Assembly: GCA_018656255.1 (NCBI GenBank)
Contig: JABHYI010000025.1
Coordinates: 1 to 7,625 of the forward strand
Length of the DNA stretch: 7,625 bases
DNA from: Bacteroidota bacterium
GTDB taxonomy: Bacteria > Bacteroidota > Bacteroidia > Flavobacteriales > Flavobacteriaceae
Direction: 5' to 3'
Shown here one piece after another: positions 6,040 to 7,625 of the stretch (positions within the stretch are counted from its first letter, which is position 1; each line of letters begins with the position of its first letter). The notes under the pieces are model-generated. The model was not told where the DNA came from and did not search any database. It saw only the letters and a program-made list of their open reading frames with translations. Position numbers and translations under genes: made by a program.

Positions 6040-7625
6040 ATGAAAAAATTAATGATCCCAATTATTACAGCCCTTGTTCTTGTAGGGTGTAACAATAGCA
6101 ATGTTTCAATAAACCAAACCAATACCGTGACCTATCCTAAGACCAAAAAAGTTGACACTGTAACTAATTATTTTGGAACACAGGTTAAAGATCCTTACAG
6201 GTGGCTTGAGGACGATATGAGCGAAGAAACAGCTAGGTGGGTAGAAGATCAAAACAAAACCACTTTTGGGTATTTAGAAAATATCCCTTTTAGAGAGGAG
6301 TTAAAACAGCGCCTTACAACGCTCTGGAATTACGAGAAAGTAGGCGCTCCTTTTAAGGAAGGAGACTACTCATACTTTTATAAAAATGATGGGCTACAAA
6401 ACCAGTATGTAATTTACAGATACAAAACAGGGCAAGACCCAAATAAGACAGAAGTTTTTTTGGACCCAAACACATTCACTGAAGATGGAACCATTTCACT
6501 GGGAGGACTCAGTTTTAGCGAAAACGGATCATTGGCTGCCTACAGTATAAGCGAGGGAGGAAGTGACTGGAGAAAGGTACTTGTAATGAATGCCCAAAGC
6601 AAAGAAATTATAGAAGACACCATTGTGGATGTAAAATTTAGCGGCATCTCTTGGCTGAAAAATGAAGGTTTTTATTATTCTAGCTATGACAAACCAAAAG
6701 GGAGTGAGCTTTCTGCCAAAACAGACCAACACAAGCTTTATTACCATAAACTTGGAACTTCTCAAAAAGAAGATGAGCTTATTTTTGGAGGAACCCCAGA
6801 ACAAAAGCACAGGTATGTAGGTGGGCGTACAACACAAGACAATAAATATCTGATTGTTTCCGCAAGTGTTTCAACCTCAGGAAACAAACTCTTTATCAAA
6901 GACCTCGGTGACCCCAAAAGCCCTTTTGTTACTGTACAAAAAGACACAGATAGTGATACCTCTGTTATAGATAATGTTGGCAGCAAGCTTTATCTTGTTA
7001 CAAACAGAAATGCCCCTAACAAAAAAGTAGTTACTGTAGATGCATCTAGTCCAGGGCCAGAGAACTGGAAAGATCTTATTGAAGAAACCAAAAATGTTCT
7101 AAGAGCCAGTACAGGTGGCGGGTATGTTTTTGCAAATTATATGGAAAATGCCGTAAGCGTTATAAAACAGTATCGCTATGACGGGACCCTAGTAAGAGAA
7201 GTTGCCTTACCTGGAGTTGGCTCAGCAGGTGGTTTTGGAGCTAAAAAGCAAGACACAAGCCTGTATTATTCTTTTACAAACTACCTCACACCTGGTAGTA
7301 TTTATTCTTATGAAATTTCTTCTGGAACTTCTAAGCTTTACAAAAAACCAAGCATTGATTTTAACTCAGATGAGTACCAAAGCAGACAAGTGTTCTACAC
7401 TTCAAAAGACGGCACACAGGTGCCAATGATAATTACCCACAAAAAAGGAATTGTACTGGACGGCACAAACCCAACCATTTTGTATGGGTATGGTGGTTTT
7501 AATATTAGCTTGACTCCAAGTTTTAGCATTACAAATGCCGTGTGGATGGAGCAGGGTGGTGTGTATGCTGTCGCCAATCTTAGGGGCGGTGGAGAGTATG
7601 GCAAAAAATGGCATGATGCAGGAAC
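6040..7625 (+). CDS. Prolyl oligopeptidase family serine peptidase (S9A), lipoprotein, 3'-truncated by window end
   Basis: The frame from ATG 6040 is open for 528 codons and runs off the window. Residues 1-17 form a lipoprotein signal (LVLVGC, lipidated Cys17). The following NNSN lacks acidic residues, so a periplasm-facing outer-membrane position is more likely than surface display. Family signatures are the N-terminal DPYRWLEDD (51-59) and WVEDQN, a long propeller-like middle with strands such as LSFSENGSLAAYS, and the start of the alpha/beta hydrolase part with ILYGYGGFNISLTPSF (480-495) and NLRGGGEYG..WHDAG (513-528). Family knowledge: S9A enzymes cleave short peptides after proline and are about 700 residues long. 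The catalytic Ser (GGSNGG-type motif), Asp and His should all lie beyond the window, so activity cannot be judged. The gene follows a terminator by 25 bases. TATTTTTA at 6018-6025 is a weak -7 candidate without a matching TTG. Confidence 0.93.
   Translation, partial: MKKLMIPIITALVLVGCNNSNVSINQTNTVTYPKTKKVDTVTNYFGTQVKDPYRWLEDDMSEETARWVEDQNKTTFGYLENIPFREELKQRLTTLWNYEKVGAPFKEGDYSYFYKNDGLQNQYVIYRYKTGQDPNKTEVFLDPNTFTEDGTISLGGLSFSENGSLAAYSISEGGSDWRKVLVMNAQSKEIIEDTIVDVKFSGISWLKNEGFYYSSYDKPKGSELSAKTDQHKLYYHKLGTSQKEDELIFGGTPEQKHRYVGGRTTQDNKYLIVSASVSTSGNKLFIKDLGDPKSPFVTVQKDTDSDTSVIDNVGSKLYLVTNRNAPNKKVVTVDASSPGPENWKDLIEETKNVLRASTGGGYVFANYMENAVSVIKQYRYDGTLVREVALPGVGSAGGFGAKKQDTSLYYSFTNYLTPGSIYSYEISSGTSKLYKKPSIDFNSDEYQSRQVFYTSKDGTQVPMIITHKKGIVLDGTNPTILYGYGGFNISLTPSFSITNAVWMEQGGVYAVANLRGGGEYGKKWHDAG

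Noticed and set aside
7202..7614. Short open frames on both strands within the peptidase gene
   Set aside because: They overlap the S9A reading frame, which is continuous from 6040 and carries family motifs on both sides of this stretch.

Overview
The window looks like a chromosomal segment from a marine-type Bacteroidetes, most likely Flavobacteriaceae. The supporting signs are low GC, AT-rich leaders without clear Shine-Dalgarno sequences, lipoproteins with an acidic surface-export motif after the lipidated Cys, a type IX secretion (T9SS) C-terminal sorting domain, and a TAnnTTT(G/A)-like promoter element. All genes lie on the + strand. No RNA genes, insertion sequences, CRISPR arrays or phage genes were seen.

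Layout: bases 1-54 are the last codons of a probable alanine racemase (alr). Next comes a complete aspartate-semialdehyde dehydrogenase (asd, 136-1125). Both supply peptidoglycan precursors (D-Ala, and the aspartate/diaminopimelate branch). After a 182-base gap with no convincing element, the accessory part begins. It holds a surface lipoprotein with an Ig-like domain and a diheme SO2930-type cytochrome module (1308-2690), and 17 bases later a secreted seven-repeat VCBS/FG-GAP protein with an ASPIC/UnbV domain and a T9SS tail (2708-4318). A strong terminator (4333-4368) follows. Only 9 bases beyond it starts a second, shorter SO2930-type diheme lipoprotein (4378-5472), which has its own terminator (5490-5534). 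A small four-helix DoxX-like membrane protein follows (5575-5949), also with its own terminator (5976-6014). Last is a lipoprotein prolyl oligopeptidase (S9A) whose 3' end lies outside the window (6040 onward).

The most interesting part is 1308-5472. Two paralogous diheme c-type cytochrome lipoproteins, both predicted to be exported to the cell surface, bracket a T9SS-secreted Ca-binding propeller/ASPIC protein. The first cytochrome and the propeller protein look like one operon. A cell-surface redox assembly is a reasonable inference, but its substrate cannot be read from the sequence. The SO2930 cytochrome family is usually described next to a parallel beta-helix protein, and no such protein is present here.
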